Source of the DNA: Mesorhizobium sp. NZP2077
GTDB lineage: Bacteria; Pseudomonadota; Alphaproteobacteria; Rhizobiales; Rhizobiaceae
Assembly (NCBI RefSeq): GCF_013170805.1
Contig: NZ_CP051293.1
Coordinates: 5,028,001 to 5,092,000, forward strand
Length of the DNA stretch: 64,000 nucleotides
Direction of reading: 5' to 3'
Numbering within the stretch: position 1 is the first letter of the stretch; every line of letters begins with the position of its first letter. The notes beneath the pieces are model-generated. The model did no database searches. It saw nothing but the letters and a program-made list of their open reading frames with translations, and was not told the origin of the DNA. This document shows positions 45,858-55,129 of the stretch, piece after piece. Made by a program: the position numbers and the translations under genes.

Positions 45858-46029
45858 GGCCTGGTTTTCTCCTCCCCCAACCCGCTTTTGTTTTGTCCCA
45901 CCCATTCGCCGGCCCACGTTGCCCTTTTATGAGGCACCGCGAATACAAGGCCCCGAACGCCTCACATGGGCTAAGGTTCCAATCCCGACAGATCACGAAA
46001 TAATTACGGGCCGCCCCGCGGGCTTTGTC

Positions 46030-46317
46030 TTATTGCCCGGCCATCAGCACTAGCGTCGAAACAGAGTTCCGCGCCTCAACCCGCTCCAGGCACCGACCCG
46101 GAATGTTCGGCCAGGTCGCGGTGGGGCATTCCTTGTCACTGACCGCAACGGATTCACTGGGCTGGACGTCGGCGGCTTGAGTAGCCGTGGATGCGAAAAG
46201 AACGGTCTGCGTTATCAGCGCCGAGAAAACGGCAACCTGGAACAGCACGGCGGCGAAGGCGATCTTCTTGAGCATGCGAGGCAACGCGCCGGCAGGCATC
46301 AGGTTCCCGTTGGTCAT
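46030..46317 (-). CDS. Small exported unknown protein
   Basis: A 95-residue frame with a hydrophobic segment KKIAFAAVLFQVAVFSALITQTVLFA that could be a signal peptide or anchor, followed by a short polar tail with two cysteines (KECPTATWPNIPGRCLERVEAR). The Cys-Trp-Pro-x-Ile-Pro-Gly-Arg-Cys arrangement is also seen in small periplasmic proteins of rhizobia. Starts at 46317, 46299 and 46275 are all possible; none has a decisive ribosome-binding site. Confidence 0.5.
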   Translation of the reverse strand: MTNGNLMPAGALPRMLKKIAFAAVLFQVAVFSALITQTVLFASTATQAADVQPSESVAVSDKECPTATWPNIPGRCLERVEARNSVSTLVLMAGQ

Positions 46318-46413
46318 TTCTCGCGGCGCAGACCGACACTGTGCCGGCACGACGACAGACGCCCTGCGCTCCCAAAATATGAAAGAAATAGCTCAGTAAA
46401 AACAGAAGTTTAT

Positions 46414-46490
46414 TGGCGATCCCGACAGGATTCGAACCTGTGACCATCGGCTTAGAAGGCCGGTGCTCTATCCAGCTGAGCTACGGGACC
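46414..46490 (-). tRNA. tRNA-Arg (anticodon TCT)
   Basis: The minus strand folds as a full cloverleaf: acceptor GGTCCCG/CGGGATC, D arm with AGCTCAGCTGGATAGAGC, anticodon loop CTTCTAA, T arm with GGTTCGAATCC, discriminator G and an encoded CCA end. The TCT anticodon reads AGA and AGG. Confidence 0.97.
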
Positions 46491-46537
46491 GCTGGCCGGC
46501 CCAAGGGGCCGGCTGGATATCTGGCGCTGGCCGCCGT

Positions 46538-46843
46538 TCAATGCGTCCAGGGCGTCCTGCGGTCATAGCGGAAATTCTCCGCATAGGAAATCTGGCGGCG
46601 CTTGGTCTCTTTTGGCTCCTCGACGCGGAAGGCAAGCCCTTCCTTTTCGGCGTAAGCCACGGCCTCTTCCCGCGTGTCGAAGGTGAGCCTGATCTGGCTT
46701 CTCATATCTCCGGACGTGGTGTAGCCCATCAAGGGATCGATCTTCTTGCGCATCTCGGGGTCGAATTCCAGCACCCAGTGGCCGGTCTTGGCCTTACCGG
46801 ACTGCATGGCGGTTTTGGCTGGGCTGAAAATGCGCGCGGACAT
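46538..46843 (-). CDS. NDUFS4-like complex I accessory protein
   Basis: This 101-residue protein matches the ETC complex I conserved-region family (NDUFS4/18 kDa): ARIFSPAKTAMQSGKAKTGHWVLEFDPE, DPLMGYTTSGDMRSQIRLTFDTREEAVAYAEKEGLAF and the ending RRQISYAENFRYDRRTPWTH. In alphaproteobacteria it is a supernumerary subunit of NADH:quinone oxidoreductase on the cytoplasmic side. The ATG at 46843 gives the family N terminus. It lies between two tRNA genes. Confidence 0.92.
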   Translation of the reverse strand: MSARIFSPAKTAMQSGKAKTGHWVLEFDPEMRKKIDPLMGYTTSGDMRSQIRLTFDTREEAVAYAEKEGLAFRVEEPKETKRRQISYAENFRYDRRTPWTH

Positions 46844-46967
46844 GGCCACCTCGTTGTTGTGCAAGGCAGCATCGCCACCCGTCGCCCGTCATTACTGCGC
46901 AATGCGCATGGCGGCAAGGTTTTTGCACTTGCCATGTAGCACCGAAATGAATAGGCAACAGACCGTT

Positions 46968-47044
<77 letters not shown>

Positions 47045-47368
47045 TCCCCTCGAAAATGCTGCATCGGTAGTGGCGTGACCACCTTGCGCCGCTCGGGTCG
47101 CAGGCCTTGCCGCGACGATCAATCTGCCCGATGTCGACGACACCCAACTCGCCGGCTACCGCCGCGCCTGACTGCTCAAGGCACATGAAAGGCAAGCTCG
47201 CCGGGCGAGAACCCCAAACCTCATTCCCGGCGAGCCTACAACCTGATTTGGAACGCAATCAGGACCGGGGTCAGCCGGCAAGCTGGTGTAGCAAGGCGGA
47301 TGCCAGTTGTTGCTTCCCGAAATGGCACAGGGCAGTCCGTTTGCCAGTCGTCTGTACGTCGAGTTTCT
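47045..47368. other. Non-coding region after tRNA-Pro
   Basis: No full gene. A perfect 10-bp inverted repeat GCTCGCCGGG/CCCGGCGAGC sits at 47196-47205 and 47226-47235. A short plus-strand frame ending TINLPDVDDTQLAGYRRA near 47169 reads like the tail of a protein and may be a gene remnant. tRNA 3' ends are common integration sites, but no integrase or att repeat is seen. Confidence 0.4.
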
Positions 47369-48073
47369 CTAAATTTCGAACTCGCGCTGCCCCTCATCCA
47401 TGGCGTTGACCGTTTCGGCGGCGAGCGCCCGCGTGATCGGTGTCTTGCGCTCGAGCGCGGTGCGATCCAGCCGCTCGACCACGCGCATGGCAGTCGCCAG
47501 CGAGCGTTCGATGCGCCGCACCAGATACTGCACGACATGCGGTTCGACCTCGACTTGGCGGTCGGCGAACAGTTTGGTGATGACACCGGCCAGCAGCAGG
47601 TCATCGGGCTCGTGGATCTCGACCGTCGCCGCCGCCTTCAGCCGCGAGGCCAGATCGGGCAGCGAGACGCCCCAGGCCGAGGGAAAACGCCGCGCGGTCA
47701 ACAGCAGCGTCGAGCCGGCACCGCGCACCGCGTTGATCAGATGGAACAGGCCTTGTTCGTCGATCGCGCGCGCATCGACATCGTCGATCAATGCCGGCCG
47801 GGCGCCGAGAATGGCGATGCTGTCGCCAATACGCCCGGCGTCGACAGCCATCGCGTTGGCGCGTGCACGCCAGATGGCGGCCAGATGCGTCTTGCCGGAG
47901 CCGGCGGGACCTGCGAGCACCACCACCGGTGAGGGCCAGTCCGGCCAGCGGTCGACCAGTGCCGCCGCCTGGTTGTTGGTGCCGGAGACAACGAGTTCGT
48001 CGCGCGAATAGCCGGTGCCGTGGCCGAGATCGAGCGGCAGTTGGCGCGGCGGATCGGTTTTTTGGGCAGTCAC
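47369..48073 (-). CDS. hdaA: DnaA-related protein HdaA
   Basis: This 234-residue AAA+ protein resembles DnaA domain III, as do Hda proteins that stimulate DnaA-ATP hydrolysis after replication starts. Residues 11-16 (QLPLDL) form the sliding-clamp binding motif expected of Hda; Walker A is GPAGSGKT (55-62) and ALIDDVDA is Walker B. No DNA-binding domain IV follows. The start is GTG at 48073, one base after the perM stop, so translation is coupled. This order is common in Rhizobiales. Confidence 0.9.
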   Translation of the reverse strand: MTAQKTDPPRQLPLDLGHGTGYSRDELVVSGTNNQAAALVDRWPDWPSPVVVLAGPAGSGKTHLAAIWRARANAMAVDAGRIGDSIAILGARPALIDDVDARAIDEQGLFHLINAVRGAGSTLLLTARRFPSAWGVSLPDLASRLKAAATVEIHEPDDLLLAGVITKLFADRQVEVEPHVVQYLVRRIERSLATAMRVVERLDRTALERKTPITRALAAETVNAMDEGQREFEI

Positions 48074-48074
48074 G

Positions 48075-49277
48075 TCAGCGACGCGGTTGCGTGCGGTGGC
48101 CGCCGACGCGATCGGCCGGCAGCGGCGGCGCTGGCTCTGTCGCGTGGCCCTTGTAGAGCGGCGATTCGAGATAGCGGGCGATGGCAAAGCGCACCAGAAC
48201 CGCGACAGCGGCGGAAGCCGGCACGGCAATCAGCAGGCCGACGAAACCGAACAGCGCGCCGAAGGCAAACAGCGCGAACATCAGCCATACCGGATGCAGG
48301 CCGACGCTTTTGCCGACCAACCGCGGCTGCAGGATGTTGCCTTCCATGAACTGTCCGATGAAGAAGACCACCGCGACGGCGACGATCATGGTCCAGTCCG
48401 GCCAGAACTGGACGAAGGCAACGCCAACGGCCAGCACCAGCCCGGTCAGCGAGCCGACATAGGGAATGAAGGAGATCAGCCCGGCGAACAGGCCGATGAG
48501 GATGCCGAAATTCAGGCCGGTCAGCGTCAGGCCGGTGGCATAGATGGCGCCGAGCACCAGGCACAGCGTGCCCTGGCCACGCACAAAGCCGGCCGTTGCG
48601 GTGTTGATGTCCTTGGCGATGGCGCGCACCGTCGCGACATTGTCGCGCGGCACCCAGTTGTCGATGACCGCCACCATGCGATCCCAGTCGAGCAGCATGT
48701 AGAAAGCGACGACAGGCGTTACTACGAACAGGCTGACCACCGAGACCAGCGCCATGCCGGAACTCCACAGCGAGGTGAACACGGTGGTGATCAGGCCAAA
48801 GCCGGAAGTCAGCAGTGAATTCAGTCCGTCGCGCAAGCCATTGGCATTGACGCCGAATTTCTGTTCCAGCCATTTCGGATCGAACGACGTGATCAGGCTC
48901 TGCAGCCGGGTCAGGTACTCCGGCAATTTGCCGGCGAAATCGGCCATCTGCGTGGCCAGCACCGGAATGAGGATGACAAAGGCCAGTACCAGCACGATGA
49001 GGAAGGTGATGAGGATGACCACCGTCGCCATGAAGCGGGACAGGCCAAGGCGCTGCAGCCGGTCGGCGACCGGATCGAGGAAATAGGCAAGCACCATGCC
49101 AGCGACGAAGGGCAGCAGGATGGCACTGAAGACATAGAGGAACAGCGCGAGCCCGGCGACACCGGCCAGCCAGAAGAAGATCTGCCGGCGGAACGCGGAG
49201 GCCGCGGCAAGATCGGCGGCCGCGGCCTCGATCACCGCCGCTTCTTTCTCAGATGTCCGGATTGGAGCCTTCGCCAT
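48075..49277 (-). CDS. AI-2E/PerM family permease
   Basis: This 400-residue membrane protein has about eight helices in the PerM pattern: IFFWLAGVAGLALFLYVFSAILLPFVAGMVLAYFLDPVADRL at the N terminus, a periplasmic middle part, and the conserved IPYVGSLTGLVLAVGVAFVQF and GNILQPRLVGKSVGLHPVWLMFALFAFGALFG near the C terminus. Family members act as exporters or ion exchangers; the substrate is unclear. It overlaps the end of the upstream phosphatidyltransferase gene by 29 bases and is coupled to hdaA. Confidence 0.9.
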   Translation of the reverse strand: MAKAPIRTSEKEAAVIEAAAADLAAASAFRRQIFFWLAGVAGLALFLYVFSAILLPFVAGMVLAYFLDPVADRLQRLGLSRFMATVVILITFLIVLVLAFVILIPVLATQMADFAGKLPEYLTRLQSLITSFDPKWLEQKFGVNANGLRDGLNSLLTSGFGLITTVFTSLWSSGMALVSVVSLFVVTPVVAFYMLLDWDRMVAVIDNWVPRDNVATVRAIAKDINTATAGFVRGQGTLCLVLGAIYATGLTLTGLNFGILIGLFAGLISFIPYVGSLTGLVLAVGVAFVQFWPDWTMIVAVAVVFFIGQFMEGNILQPRLVGKSVGLHPVWLMFALFAFGALFGFVGLLIAVPASAAVAVLVRFAIARYLESPLYKGHATEPAPPLPADRVGGHRTQPRR

Positions 49278-49806
49278 AGCCGCTCATATGCCTCAGCCAA
49301 GCCACGAGATAGGCCGCGGCCGAAGCCACGGTCAAGACCCCGGACAGCAATATGAGGGCCGGCCGCAGCGGGTCGAGGTGCACGGCAAAGGCAAGTTCGC
49401 CCAGCACGACAGCCGCCAGCACGATCTGGACGGCGGTATTGGCCTTCGACACCAGAAACGGTTTTATCTCGACCGGATGGGCCATCACCGTGGACAGCAG
49501 CACCGCGCAGACGATCAATGCGTCGCGCGACACCATGGCGACGACCAGCCACAGCGGCAATTGCCCGATGAAGCCCAAGACGATGAAAACCGACACCAAA
49601 AGCAGCTTGTCGGCCATCGGATCGAGATAGGCGCCGAGCCTGGACTGTTGGTTGAAACGGCGGGCAATGAAGCCATCGACGCCATCCGAGACGCCGGCAA
49701 TGACGAAGCCGGCGAAAGCCCAGTCCCAGCGCGCCTGAAGCATGGCCAGCACCACGGCAGGCACAAGAAGTAGACGCAGGATGGTGATCAGGTTGGGGAT
49801 GGTCAT
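49249..49806 (-). CDS. CDP-alcohol phosphatidyltransferase
   Basis: This 185-residue inner-membrane enzyme has the CDP-alcohol transferase motif SDGVDGFIARRFNQQSRLGAYLDPMADK (residues 40-67), whose Asp residues bind the metal and CDP-diacylglycerol. Five to six helices are expected. Relatives include PgsA (phosphatidylglycerophosphate synthase) and cardiolipin synthases; the sequence does not decide between them, so no symbol is given. The ATG at 49806 starts the conserved MTIPNLITILRLLL. First gene of the minus-strand cluster, divergent from purM. Confidence 0.88.
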   Translation of the reverse strand: MTIPNLITILRLLLVPAVVLAMLQARWDWAFAGFVIAGVSDGVDGFIARRFNQQSRLGAYLDPMADKLLLVSVFIVLGFIGQLPLWLVVAMVSRDALIVCAVLLSTVMAHPVEIKPFLVSKANTAVQIVLAAVVLGELAFAVHLDPLRPALILLSGVLTVASAAAYLVAWLRHMSGYGEGSNPDI

Positions 49807-50022
49807 GGCGATGTCCCGTCCTCTCCGGTCGGAGATAGATGATGGAGATGGAGAGGCGCCGCAAGCTCCGCGCCGAGCAATTTGGCCGCCATTGTGTTCG
49901 CCGCGAATGCCGGAAGTTCTGTCCACGCTTTTGTCAGGCCAAATGGCGCTTGGTTCCGCCGTTATCCTTGCCCCCCGAAACCATTCATGCGAAGAGCCCG
50001 CAAACGAGGCAGGAAAATTGCG

Positions 50023-51132
50023 ATGAGCAAGCGCGACACAAGCCAGCCCAAAGCGGGCCAGCCCAAAACGAGCGAGCGCAGGAACGGGCTCACCTACGCC
50101 GAGGCCGGCGTCGATATCGATGCCGGCAATCTCATGGTCGAGAAGATCAAGCCGCTGGTGCGGGCCACGCGCCGGCCGGGTGCCGATGGCGAGATCGGCG
50201 GATTCGGCGGCCTGTTCGACCTCAAGGCTGCCGGCTTCACCGATCCGGTGCTGGTCGCCGCCAATGACGGCGTCGGCACCAAGCTCAAGATCGCCATCGA
50301 TGCCGGCAAACACGACACGATCGGCATCGACCTCGTCGCCATGTGCGTCAACGACATCGTCGTGCAGGGCGCCGAACCGCTGTTCTTCCTCGATTATTTC
50401 GCCACCGGCAGGCTCGATCCCGACCAGGGTGCGGCGATCGTCGGCGGCATTGCCGAGGGCTGCCGACAGGCCGGCTGCGCGCTGATCGGCGGCGAGACGG
50501 CGGAAATGCCCGGCATGTATCATGGCAACGACTATGACCTCGCCGGCTTTGCCGTGGGCGCGGCTGAACGCGGCCAGCTTTTGCCCACCGACGACATCGT
50601 CGAGGGCGATGTGCTCTTGGGTCTCGCTTCCTCGGGCCTGCATTCGAACGGTTTTTCGCTGGTGCGCCGCATCGTTGCCACAAGCGGCCTGGCATGGAGC
50701 GACCCGGCACCGTTCAACGACGAGGCGACGCTGGCCGAGGCGCTGCTCGAACCGACCCGCATCTATGTCAAGTCGATCCTCAAGGCCATTCGCAACACGC
50801 ATGGCATCAAGGCGCTGGCGCACATCACCGGTGGCGGCTTCCCTGAAAACATTCCGCGCGTGCTGCCCAAGGATTTTTCGGCAGAACTCGATCTCGAAGC
50901 CATCGACGTGCCGGCGGTGTTCTCGTGGCTGGCCAAGACCGGCGGCGTGGCGCCGGAAGAGATGATGCGCACCTTCAATTGCGGCATCGGCATGATCCTG
51001 GCGGTCGCCTCCGGCCAGGCGGCGCAAGTCGCCGCCGTGCTGCAGGAAGCCGGCGAGACGGTAATGCCGATCGGCCGCATCGTGCCGCGCCGCGACGCCG
51101 GTGTCATCTATCGGGGCTCGATCGGCCTATGA
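50023..51132 (+). CDS. purM: Phosphoribosylformylglycinamidine cyclo-ligase
   Basis: This 369-residue enzyme makes aminoimidazole ribotide in purine synthesis. Characteristic segments: [94 protein letters not shown] and [16 protein letters not shown]. The N-terminal extension rich in Lys, Gln and Ser before GLTYAEAG is usual for rhizobia. Its stop overlaps the purN start (ATGA). Confidence 0.97.
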   Translation: MSKRDTSQPKAGQPKTSERRNGLTYAEAGVDIDAGNLMVEKIKPLVRATRRPGADGEIGGFGGLFDLKAAGFTDPVLVAANDGVGTKLKIAIDAGKHDTIGIDLVAMCVNDIVVQGAEPLFFLDYFATGRLDPDQGAAIVGGIAEGCRQAGCALIGGETAEMPGMYHGNDYDLAGFAVGAAERGQLLPTDDIVEGDVLLGLASSGLHSNGFSLVRRIVATSGLAWSDPAPFNDEATLAEALLEPTRIYVKSILKAIRNTHGIKALAHITGGGFPENIPRVLPKDFSAELDLEAIDVPAVFSWLAKTGGVAPEEMMRTFNCGIGMILAVASGQAAQVAAVLQEAGETVMPIGRIVPRRDAGVIYRGSIGL

Positions 51133-51842
51133 GCACGCAGAGAAAGCGCACAGTCGTCCTGATATCGGGGCGCGGCTCCAACATGACGGCGCTGATCGCC
51201 GCGGCCAGCGACCCGGCCTTCCCGGCCGAGATCGTCGGCGTGATTTCCGACAGGGCGGACGCCGCCGGCCTCGGCATCGCCGGGGCGCGCGGCATCGCCA
51301 CGCAGGTCATTGCCCGCGCCGACCATGGCAGCAAGCAGGCGCATGACGCGGCGATCGACGCAGCACTCACGGCCTTCAATGCCGAGATCGTGGCGCTGGC
51401 CGGCTACATGCGCATCCTCTCCGGCGGCTTCGTGCAGAAATGGCAGGGCCGGATGATCAACATCCACCCTGCCCTGCTGCCGGCATTCAAGGGCCTCGAC
51501 ACCCATGCGCGGGCGCTGGCCGCCGGCATGCGCATCCATGGCTGCACCGTGCATTTCGTCACATCGGAGATGGATGACGGCCCGATTATCGCCCAGGCGG
51601 CCGTGCCGGTGATGGTCGGCGACAATGCCGATACGTTGGCTGCCCGCGTCCTGAAAGCCGAGCACAGGCTCTATGCCCTGGCGCTCGGGCTGGTCGCAGA
51701 AGGCAAGGCACGCATGGAGGCCGGGCGCACGGTGCTTGCCCACTTTGCAGACGATGCCGACAACGGCACCTCGGTGGTGATGGCGCCCGATCCGCTGCGC
51801 GAGGAAGCCGATCTCGAGCATCTGGCGCGGATTACGCCCTGA
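51129..51842 (+). CDS. purN: Phosphoribosylglycinamide formyltransferase
   Basis: This 237-residue enzyme transfers formyl from 10-formyl-tetrahydrofolate to glycinamide ribonucleotide. It has [14 protein letters not shown] at the phosphate site, [32 protein letters not shown] with the catalytic Asn-x-His, and [19 protein letters not shown] with the catalytic Asp. Translation is coupled to purM. The C terminus is somewhat longer than in enterobacteria, with an acidic tail. Confidence 0.97.
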   Translation: MSTQRKRTVVLISGRGSNMTALIAAASDPAFPAEIVGVISDRADAAGLGIAGARGIATQVIARADHGSKQAHDAAIDAALTAFNAEIVALAGYMRILSGGFVQKWQGRMINIHPALLPAFKGLDTHARALAAGMRIHGCTVHFVTSEMDDGPIIAQAAVPVMVGDNADTLAARVLKAEHRLYALALGLVAEGKARMEAGRTVLAHFADDADNGTSVVMAPDPLREEADLEHLARITP

Positions 51843-51857
51843 ACTGAGAGTGCGGCG

Positions 51858-52367
51858 ATGAAACAACTGCTTCTTCTGCGCCACGCCAAGTCGAGCTGGG
51901 ACGACGCCGATCTCGATGATTTCGACAGGCCGCTCGCCGAACGCGGGTTGAAGGCGGCCCGAGTGATCGGGCGCGAGCTTGCGGCGCGCGACTGGCTGCC
52001 GGAACTGGCGTTGGTATCTCCGGCGCTGCGCACCAGCGACACCTGGCGGCTGGTGGCCGCGGAACTGCCGGTGCAACCACGGGTCGCGTCTGCCCAGGCG
52101 CTCTACGATGCTTCGGCCGTGGATATTCTGCGCCAGATTCGCAAGGCCGATCCATCGAGCAATTGCCTGCTGATGGTCGGTCACAATCCTGGACTGGAGG
52201 ATCTGGCAAAACAGCTTGCCGCTCCGACATCAGAGGCCAAGGCGCGCAAGAGGCTCGAGGAGAAATTCCCGACCGCCACCCTTGCGCGCTTTGTCTTCGA
52301 GGGCGATTGGTCTGGCCTGTCCTCCGCGCGGCTGACGCATTGCCTGCGTCCGAAGTATCTGAGTTAG
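51858..52367 (+). CDS. SixA-type histidine phosphatase
   Basis: This 169-residue protein has the histidine-phosphatase core: LLLLRHAKSSWDD (R8, H9 with H9 as phosphate acceptor), a second Arg in SPALRTSDTW and the second His in CLLMVGHNPGLEDLA. The short lengths and FDRPLAERG segment fit SixA, which dephosphorylates phospho-His in phosphorelay or PTS proteins. It follows purN by 15 bases and may be in the same operon. Its stop overlaps the convergent DUF680 remnant. Confidence 0.88.
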   Translation: MKQLLLLRHAKSSWDDADLDDFDRPLAERGLKAARVIGRELAARDWLPELALVSPALRTSDTWRLVAAELPVQPRVASAQALYDASAVDILRQIRKADPSSNCLLMVGHNPGLEDLAKQLAAPTSEAKARKRLEEKFPTATLARFVFEGDWSGLSSARLTHCLRPKYLS

Positions 52368-52662
52368 AAATCCGGTGCCGGACAGGTGCAGCAGGCAAGC
52401 CCGCGGCCGAGATCTCGGTTCCCCCAGATGCCCCGACCGGGTTCCGGCCACTCGGTGGTGGTCTTCATCTTGGTGTCGGCTGCCTTGTGCCCGGCCATAT
52501 CCGTGTTCTTGACCGCGCCGGTGACGGCATGATCCACGCCGGCAAACGAAGCAACCGGCTGGTTGGCTTGTCGGAGCCATAATGGTCACTGCCGGCAAAT
52601 GCGTCGCCGGACGCAACGACGAGGGTAGCGGCGGCAGCGAGAGCGATCTTGTCCTGTTTCAT
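52364..52662 (-). pseudogene. DUF680 family small exported protein, frameshifted
   Basis: From ATG 52662 the frame gives a signal peptide (KIALAAAATLVVASGDAFA) and then GSDHYGSD, the start of DUF680 proteins that are numerous in Mesorhizobium. The frame then fails; restoring one base in ACAAGCCAACCAGCCG (near 52567-52571) continues as NQPVASFAGVDHAVTG, then DTKMKTTTEWPEPGRGIWG, and ends at TAA 52364. Family likeness on both sides of the break shows a single-base deletion, or a sequencing error. Function of the family is unknown. Confidence 0.65.
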
Positions 52663-53065
52663 CCGTTGGGCCGCGTCTTGGGAGGACGGTTTCGCTAAGG
52701 ACACGACTCGAGACCGTCAGGTTTTTATTCCTGGAGGAAGCCCACCGCTCTTTGTCGTCTTCCGGGGATTGGAGGAATTAACGGCCCAGATGCCCTGGCC
52801 CGACTGAGCCGGCACGTTGGCACTGGCGTCGCCCTGTGCCCTTCCGGACTTGGCGATCAAACAGAACCGAACCTGTCGGTTCGATTTGTGGGTGAAAACA
52901 GGCTGATCTGAACCTGCAAGGATCTGTTGCTAGCTGTGGTCAAGACCGCATTTGTCTTGCGTTGCGATCGATACTGTCGCTCATTCAGGAGAGATCAGGG
53001 GGTGCCTCGGCTGATCAAGCCCAAGGCGATCCGCTGGAAGACGGGATCCGGACTGTATCATAGCT
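52663..53065. other. Intergenic region before the two-component genes
   Basis: About 400 bases without a full gene. A small perfect hairpin CGAACC-TGTC-GGTTCG lies at 52868-52883. I see no clear promoter. A 27-codon frame from GTG 53002 runs into the regulator gene. Confidence 0.4.
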
Positions 53066-53085
53066 ATGCGACTGCTGCTGGTTGA
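53002..53085 (+). CDS. Possible 27-codon leader frame overlapping the regulator start
   Basis: GTG at 53002 follows CAGGAGAG at good spacing and the frame stops at TGA 53085, 20 bases inside the response-regulator gene, whose own start has no evident ribosome-binding site. Translational coupling could explain this. The peptide (starting PRLIKPKAIRWKTG) is basic and not recognised. Confidence 0.25.
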   Translation: MPRLIKPKAIRWKTGSGLYHSYATAAG

Positions 53086-53743
53086 GGACAATCGCGAACT
53101 GGCCGACTGGCTGGGCAAGACCCTGCGCCAGGCGAACTACGTGGTCGACATCGTCCATGACGGCGAGGATGTCGAGCACGCGCTGGCCGCGGGCGATCAT
53201 GCGCTTGTCATCCTCGATCTCGCACTGCCGCGCATGAGCGGGATGGAGGTTCTGCGCACGCTGCGGGCGCGCGGCAACCGGGTGCCGGTGATCGTGCTGA
53301 CCGCCAATGCCAGTCTCGACGGCCGGGTCAAAGGTCTCAACGAAGGCGCCGACGATTATCTGGCGAAACCCTTCCAGATCGAAGAGCTCGAAGCGCGAAT
53401 CCGCGCGCAATTGCGCCGTGCCAATGACCGCACAGCGCCGCTCGTTGCCTGCGGCGATCTCGTCTTTGACACCAACACGAGGCTGTTTTCGCTGGCTGGC
53501 GAAACACTGGCGCTGACGCCGCGCGAACATGCGGTGCTGGAGCAATTGATGGTCAAGGCCGGGCGCACGGTGAGCAAGGCTGCATTGTCGGCGGCGATCT
53601 ACGATTTCGAGACCGATGCCGACCCCAGCGCCATCGAGATCTATGTGCACCGTGTGCGCAAGAAGCTCGAAGGGTCGCGGGTCTGCATCGTCACGCTGCG
53701 CGGCCTCGGCTATCTGTTGCGTCATGAAGATTTGGCGCCATGA
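53066..53743 (+). CDS. OmpR-family response regulator
   Basis: This 225-residue protein has a receiver domain (LLLVEDNRELADWL acidic pair, phospho-acceptor D51 in LVILDLALPRMSG, conserved Lys in YLAKPF) and an OmpR/PhoB winged helix (LTPREHAVLEQLMVKAGRTVSKAALSAAI and IEIYVHRVRKKLEG). It resembles TctD and QseB regulators. The kinase gene follows after 12 bases. Start at 53066 is fixed by the receiver domain even though no ribosome-binding site is seen. Confidence 0.93.
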   Translation: MRLLLVEDNRELADWLGKTLRQANYVVDIVHDGEDVEHALAAGDHALVILDLALPRMSGMEVLRTLRARGNRVPVIVLTANASLDGRVKGLNEGADDYLAKPFQIEELEARIRAQLRRANDRTAPLVACGDLVFDTNTRLFSLAGETLALTPREHAVLEQLMVKAGRTVSKAALSAAIYDFETDADPSAIEIYVHRVRKKLEGSRVCIVTLRGLGYLLRHEDLAP

Positions 53744-53755
53744 CGATCCGGCGCC

Positions 53756-55117
53756 ATGAGGATTAGCAGTCTCCGCTTGCAGCTTCTGGCCTGGGTGGTG
53801 CTGCCGCTCGCCGGGCTTGCGACCATCAATTTGTGGACCAGTCACCGCAATGCGCTGGCGACAGCCGATCTCGTCACCGATCGCATGCTGATGGGTTCGG
53901 CGCGGGCTATTGCCGAACGTGTCGCCATGACCGATGGCGTGCTCGACGCCACGATACCGCCGGCGGCGATCGAAATGTTCGATACCGGCGACCACGACAG
54001 CGTCTACTACCATGTCAAGACGGCCGGAGGGCGGCTGCTGACCGGCTACCCCGACTTGCCTGAGGCACCGAAGTCTTCCAACACGGAGGCAAGCTATCGC
54101 GACCATCGGCTTAGGCTGCTTACCTTCAACCACACCGTGGTCGGTGCCGGCAACGATTCGCCGATCACCGTTACCGTTGGCGTCTCGCTTGCCGGACACG
54201 ACGCCATGGTGCGGCGTCTTTGGTTCGGCGCCTTTGCCCAGCAACTGGCGCTGGTGGCCATTGCGGGCCTGTTCGTTCTGCTGGGTCTGCATCGTGGCCT
54301 TGCACCCTTGATCCGCTTGCGCGACGCGGTGCGCTCGCCGCGCCGAAGCGACCTTGATCCCGTCGAAGTGCCGGGGGCACAAAACGAGATCCGCCCGCTG
54401 ATCGACGCGCTGAACGCCTATATGGAACGGGTGCGGGCGCAGATGGGGGCGCAGCGCCGCTTCATAGCCAACGCGGCGCACCAATTGCGCACCCCACTGG
54501 CGCTGCTGTCGACGCAGGCGAGCTATGCGCTGCGCGAAACTGTCCCCGACGCGCGCCATGAAGCGCTGGTGGCGCTGCAGGCAAGCTCCGGCAAACTGGC
54601 GAGGCTGGCCGAACAGTTGCTCACTCTGTCCCGGGCGGAGCCGGGCAGCCGGCGACCACGGGCCGACCGCATCGACCTGACCGAGGCCGCCCGCCACGTG
54701 CTGGAAACGCAGGCGCCGACAGCGGTTGCCCGCAACATTGATCTCGGCCTCGAGGAGACCGGCCCTGTGTCGGTGATCGGCGACGGCACCATGCTGCGCG
54801 AGATGATCGTCAATCTCGTCGACAACGCCCTGCGCTACTCGACATCGGCCGGCAGCGTCACGGTGAGACTTGCGGCCGTCGATGGCGAAGCCGTGCTGAC
54901 GGTCGCCGACGACGGACCCGGCATTCCGGTGGACGAGCGGGAGCATGTGTTCGAGCGCTTCTACCGCATCGCCGGCTCAACCGAGGAAGGCAGCGGTCTG
55001 GGACTCGCCATCGTGCGTGAAGTCGTCGAAAATGCCCGCGGTCGCGTTACCCTCGGGGATAGCGCGACCGGCGGTCTGGTGATTGAAGTGCGGCTGCCGC
55101 TGGCGGGCGGTTACTAG
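53756..55117 (+). CDS. Sensor histidine kinase (TctE/2CSK_N type)
   Basis: This 453-residue membrane kinase has two helices (LLAWVVLPLAGLATINLW and LALVAIAGLFVLLGL) around a periplasmic domain of about 140 residues typical of 2CSK_N sensors, a HAMP-like linker, the phosphorylated His242 in NAAHQLRTPLALLSTQ, and ATPase motifs MIVNLVDNALRYS (N box), VADDGPGIP (G1) and GSGLGLAIV (G2). It phosphorylates the preceding regulator. TctE relatives sense carboxylates; the signal here is unknown. It is convergent with an ABC importer. Confidence 0.93.
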   Translation: MRISSLRLQLLAWVVLPLAGLATINLWTSHRNALATADLVTDRMLMGSARAIAERVAMTDGVLDATIPPAAIEMFDTGDHDSVYYHVKTAGGRLLTGYPDLPEAPKSSNTEASYRDHRLRLLTFNHTVVGAGNDSPITVTVGVSLAGHDAMVRRLWFGAFAQQLALVAIAGLFVLLGLHRGLAPLIRLRDAVRSPRRSDLDPVEVPGAQNEIRPLIDALNAYMERVRAQMGAQRRFIANAAHQLRTPLALLSTQASYALRETVPDARHEALVALQASSGKLARLAEQLLTLSRAEPGSRRPRADRIDLTEAARHVLETQAPTAVARNIDLGLEETGPVSVIGDGTMLREMIVNLVDNALRYSTSAGSVTVRLAAVDGEAVLTVADDGPGIPVDEREHVFERFYRIAGSTEEGSGLGLAIVREVVENARGRVTLGDSATGGLVIEVRLPLAGGY

Positions 55118-55129
55118 ATCCGTCGCCGC

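Noticed and set aside
49249..51027. 592-codon minus-strand frame extending the phosphatidyltransferase
   Set aside because: The N-terminal 400 residues are antisense of purM. The enzyme itself begins at 49806.
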